A stretch of DNA of 64,000 nt from Streptomyces scopuliridis RB72 (GTDB lineage Bacteria; Actinomycetota; Actinomycetes; Streptomycetales; Streptomycetaceae), in assembly GCF_000718095.1 (NCBI RefSeq), contig NZ_JOEI01000006.1, positions 1 to 64,000 on the forward strand, read 5' to 3'. The notes under the pieces are model-generated. The model did not search any database, was not told where the DNA came from, and was given only the letters and a program-made list of their open reading frames with translations. This document shows positions 61,161 to 64,000 of this stretch, piece by piece. The translations under genes were made by a program, and so were the position numbers. How positions within the stretch are numbered: position 1 is the first letter of the stretch; each line of letters begins with the position of its first letter.

Positions 61161-62962
61161 GGACCGGAACCGGGACGGAAACCGGGACGGAGACGGGGAC
61201 GATGGGCGCGGCGGCGGGTGTTGCGGTGGACGCGGACGTCGCGGGTGTCGCGCCGGAGACCGGGGTGGACGCGGGCCTCGCGAGTGCCGCGCCGGAGGCC
61301 GGGCCGGGCACGGACATCGCAAGTGCCGCGCCGGAGGCGCCGGTGGACGCGGACATCGCGAATGCCACGCCGGGCGCAGACGCGCGCCTCGGGGCTCAGG
61401 CGGCGCCGGAGCCGGCTTCCGTGACGGAGACGGACAGCGAACGTGTCACCGCGCTGTCCGGCGGGACCCGCGGCTCCGGCGCGCTGGCGCCGCTCGTGGA
61501 CACGGTGATGGACGCCCTCGCCCGGGGCGCCCGGCGGCGCGGCGGGCCTATCGCGCCCGGTCGGCCCGGGGACGTCGCGGCCACCGTCGGCGAGGTGTTC
61601 GGCGGTCCGGGCGCCGTCACCGGCGCCGAGGCGCTCGACCGGCTCACCGAACTCCTCGCGCACGGCAGCGCCGACCCGGCGGACGCCTCCTGCGCCGCCC
61701 ATCTGCACTGCCCGCCCCTCGCCATCGCCGTCGCCGCCGACCTGGCGGTCTCGGCCCTCAACCCGTCCCAGGACTCCTGGGACCAGGCGCCCGCCGCCAC
61801 CGCTCTGGAAACCCTGCTGCTCCAGGAACTGGCAGCCCTGGTCGGGTACGAGCCCGAGCAGGCCGCCGGGGTGCTCACCTCCGGCGGTACGGAGTCCAAC
61901 CTCATGGGCCTGATGCTGGCCAGGGACCGGGTCCTCGGCGCGGCGTCCGGCCGGCAGATCGAGCTGACGGGGGTGCCCGGCGCCGGAACGGAGGGCGCGC
62001 CCCGTCCCCGTATCCTCGCCTCCGCCGCCGCGCACTTCTCCGTACAGCGCGCCGCCGCCCTGCTCGGGCTCGGTGAGGACGCGGTGCTGCCCGTCCCGGT
62101 CGACCGTCAACTCCGCATGGATCCAGAGGCGTTGGCGGCCGTACTGGACGGCTGCGCCGAGCGCGGGGAGCTGCCGGTCGCGGTCGTCGCCACCGCCGGT
62201 ACCACCGACACCGGCGCCATCGACCCGCTGCGCGCCTGCGCGGCGCTCGCCGCCGAGCACGGTGCCTGGCTGCATGTGGACGCCGCGTACGGGGGCGGCG
62301 CCCTGCTCTCCGACCGGCTCGCGCCGCTCCTGGACGGTCTCGGTCTCGCCGACTCCGTCTCGCTCGACTGGCACAAGCTGGGCTGGCAGCCTGCCGCGGC
62401 GGGTGTCTTCCTGGTGCGGCGGTCGGAGACGTACGCCTCGCTCGCGCGCCGGGCCGTCTATCTCAACCCGGCCGACGACGAGGAAGCCGGTTACCCGAGC
62501 CTGCTCGGGCTCTCGCTGCGTACGACACGCCGCGCCGACGCCTTCAAGATCGCGGTCACCCTGCGGACGCTGGGCCGGGAGGGGCTGGGGCGGCTCGTGG
62601 ACGCCTGCCGCGATCTGGCCGTTTCGGGAGCGCGGGCGGTCGCGGAGCATCCACGGCTGGAGCTGCACTCCGAACCGGTGCTGACGGCCTTCCTGTTCCG
62701 CTATCTGCCGGAGCGTCCGGCGGATACGGCAGCCGGTCCGGCCGAATACGGGGCCCGCTGCGACGCGGTCAACGCCGCCCTGCGGCGCCGGCTTCTGCGC
62801 GAGGGCAGCGCCGTCGTCGGCCGCACCGAACTCCCCGGCGAGGGGCCGGGGCGCGTACGGCTCAAGCTCACGCTGCTGAACCCGCACACCACCGCCGCCG
62901 AGGTGGAGCGGCTGCTGCACGCCGTCGTGGCGGCGGGGCGCGCGGAGGAGGAGGCGCGGTGA
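61157..62962 (+). CDS. L-2,4-diaminobutyrate decarboxylase (RhbB-like)
   Basis: 601 aa group II PLP decarboxylase. From about residue 105 the domain is normal: LHCPPLAIAVAADLAVSALN, VLTSGGTESNLMGLMLARD, and PLP Lys in SLDWHKLGWQP (about 405). It should give 1,3-diaminopropane, a building block of hydroxamate-citrate siderophores. The N-terminus carries about 95 extra residues of low complexity (ASAAPEAGPGTDIASAAPEA), encoded by imperfect 42-bp units at about 61218-61375. ATG overlaps the upstream stop (ATGA); a true start further in cannot be excluded. Confidence 0.9.
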   Translation: MRTGTGTETGTETGTMGAAAGVAVDADVAGVAPETGVDAGLASAAPEAGPGTDIASAAPEAPVDADIANATPGADARLGAQAAPEPASVTETDSERVTALSGGTRGSGALAPLVDTVMDALARGARRRGGPIAPGRPGDVAATVGEVFGGPGAVTGAEALDRLTELLAHGSADPADASCAAHLHCPPLAIAVAADLAVSALNPSQDSWDQAPAATALETLLLQELAALVGYEPEQAAGVLTSGGTESNLMGLMLARDRVLGAASGRQIELTGVPGAGTEGAPRPRILASAAAHFSVQRAAALLGLGEDAVLPVPVDRQLRMDPEALAAVLDGCAERGELPVAVVATAGTTDTGAIDPLRACAALAAEHGAWLHVDAAYGGGALLSDRLAPLLDGLGLADSVSLDWHKLGWQPAAAGVFLVRRSETYASLARRAVYLNPADDEEAGYPSLLGLSLRTTRRADAFKIAVTLRTLGREGLGRLVDACRDLAVSGARAVAEHPRLELHSEPVLTAFLFRYLPERPADTAAGPAEYGARCDAVNAALRRRLLREGSAVVGRTELPGEGPGRVRLKLTLLNPHTTAAEVERLLHAVVAAGRAEEEAR

Positions 62963-64000
62963 CCGTACGGACAGCGGCCGGATCCCACACCCCCGACGAC
63001 CCACGCGCCCCTCATATCCCGTACGACCCGCTGGACCACCCCGACCCGCTCCGGGCCGGGGACTCGGCCGCCACCGAGACGCTCCTGCGCGCGTACGTAC
63101 GGGAGACCGGCACCGACGTGCCCGCCACCGGGCAGGTGCTCCAGCTGCCCCTCCCCGCCAGTCGGCTGACCCTGCGCGTCCCGGTGCTGTACCGGTCGGC
63201 CACCGGCTGGCACCGCTTCGGCGAGGCCCGCGTCGTCACCGCCGCCCCTGTCGCCCCCTCCGAAGCGAGCGCCCCGTCCCGAGAAGGCGTCCCGTCCCGA
63301 GAAGGCATCCCGTCCGAAGAGGGCGGCACGCTTCCGGCCGACACCGCGCTCGTGGCCGCCGCGCTGATCCGCGAGTCCACTCTCGGCCGTGCCGCACCGC
63401 CCCATCTCGGCGGGGACGCCGTGGGCCGCGTCCTCAACTCCGCCGCCCGTACCGCCGTGCATATCGCGCGGCGGCGCGCGGAGGGGAACCCGGCGGGCGA
63501 GCAGGACCACGGTCTGACGCCCTTCCTCGGCGCCGAGCAGGCGCTGCTCCTCGGCCATCCCTTCCATCCGGCGCCCAAGAGCCGCGAGGAGGCGTCCGAT
63601 CGCGAACTGGACGCCTACTCGCCCGAGTTGCGCGGGTATTTCCCGCTGCACTGGTTCGCCGCGCACCCGGAGATCGTCGTCGGGGAGAGCGCCGACGGCC
63701 GCTCCCCCGCCGAGCTGCTGCGGCCGCTCGCCTCGGGCGCCGGGCTCGAACTGCCGCCCGGGATGGTCCCCGTACCCGCGCACCCCTGGCAGGCGCGCGA
63801 GGTGCTCGGCCGCCCCGAGGTGGCGGCGCTGCTGGACGCGGGGCTGCTGCGGCCTCTCGGGCCCGGCGGGCCCGCCTGGTACCCGACGTCCTCCGTACGG
63901 ACCGTGCACCGGCCGGGCGCCGACGTCATGCTGAAACTGTCCCTCGGTATGCGGATCACCAACTCCCGCCGCAACAACCTCCGTTCGGAGATGCGTCTCG
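62959..64000 (+). CDS. IucA/IucC family siderophore synthetase, partial
   Basis: At least 347 aa, continuing beyond the right edge. GTG overlaps the decarboxylase stop (GTGA). NIS synthetase motifs: GHPFHPAPKSR (about 198), VPVPAHPWQ, SSVRTVHRPGADVMLKLSLG and MRITNSRRNN. These enzymes join citrate (or a related acid) to amines or hydroxylamines with ATP. Order aminotransferase, decarboxylase, synthetase matches rhbABC of rhizobactin 1021. A short repeat (SREGVPSREGIPSEEG) interrupts the early part. Confidence 0.93.
   Translation, partial: MTVRTAAGSHTPDDPRAPHIPYDPLDHPDPLRAGDSAATETLLRAYVRETGTDVPATGQVLQLPLPASRLTLRVPVLYRSATGWHRFGEARVVTAAPVAPSEASAPSREGVPSREGIPSEEGGTLPADTALVAAALIRESTLGRAAPPHLGGDAVGRVLNSAARTAVHIARRRAEGNPAGEQDHGLTPFLGAEQALLLGHPFHPAPKSREEASDRELDAYSPELRGYFPLHWFAAHPEIVVGESADGRSPAELLRPLASGAGLELPPGMVPVPAHPWQAREVLGRPEVAALLDAGLLRPLGPGGPAWYPTSSVRTVHRPGADVMLKLSLGMRITNSRRNNLRSEMRL

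Noticed and set aside
1..64000. tRNA, rRNA and riboswitch search by eye
   Set aside because: No cloverleaf with GTTCGA-type T-loop and acceptor pairing, and no known riboswitch core, was convincing. A covariance-model search would be decisive.

Overview
The window is about 70 percent GC, its codon third positions are strongly G/C-biased, and it is full of LuxR/NarL-type two-component pairs, TetR, LysR and LAL regulators, small proteins typical of streptomycetes (DUF6126-like, GPP34, YcxB) and secondary-metabolism genes. It is almost certainly chromosomal DNA of a Streptomyces or close relative. No rRNA, tRNA, transposase, phage gene or CRISPR array was recognised.

Layout. 1-7.1 kb: the edge of an RHS/YD-repeat reading frame, a truncated secreted peptide, a hypothetical gene, then a three-gene minus-strand cassette (unknown protein, MoxR-type AAA ATPase, VWA-like metallopeptidase) and a frameshifted remnant. 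7.2-13.7 kb: diacylglycerol kinase-like protein, MalT-type LuxR regulator, small membrane and zinc-ribbon proteins. 13.7-20.9 kb: MacB/FtsX-type ABC exporter divergent from a histidine kinase/response regulator pair, then a secreted serine hydrolase. 20.9-24.4 kb: five overlapping genes (XRE regulator, ImmA/IrrE-like metalloprotein, MAB_1171c-like membrane protein, MpaB-like oxygenase, small membrane protein). 24.7-33.3 kb: LAxTG surface protein, DUF1152 protein, disrupted LRR gene, LysR, epimerase, P450 and secreted PHB-depolymerase-type esterase.

The centrepiece is 33.4-44.8 kb, a gene cluster for a ribosomally made peptide of the linaridin type. Two short precursor genes (40422-40607, 40709-40912) share a P-V-L-A-T-P leader/core junction. 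They are followed, in a chain of overlapping minus-strand genes, by a membrane/alpha-beta-hydrolase fusion (LinH/CypH-like), a membrane-associated partner, a 26-aa and a 55-aa hydrophobic peptide, a methyltransferase (CypM-like) and an ABC exporter, with an FAD oxidoreductase beyond. Divergently there is an ABC-2 type exporter plus a kinase/regulator pair, preceded by a 22-bp-phased array of TGAC-N4-GTCA sites. A perfect 15-bp hairpin separates precursors from modification genes.

45-58 kb is accessory or housekeeping: GPP34, PAP2-like and YcxB-like proteins, a 1.35-kb gene-free stretch built of a large imperfect inverted repeat, TetR/ABC transporter, VOC protein, universal stress protein, an LLM flavin oxidoreductase/FMN reductase pair behind a palindromic operator, and a penicillin-binding-type serine hydrolase. 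58-64 kb is the start of an iron-regulated siderophore operon: an iron box over the promoter, a truncated GNAT-like gene, a type III PLP decarboxylase, diaminobutyrate aminotransferase, diaminobutyrate decarboxylase and an IucA/IucC synthetase that runs off the right edge.
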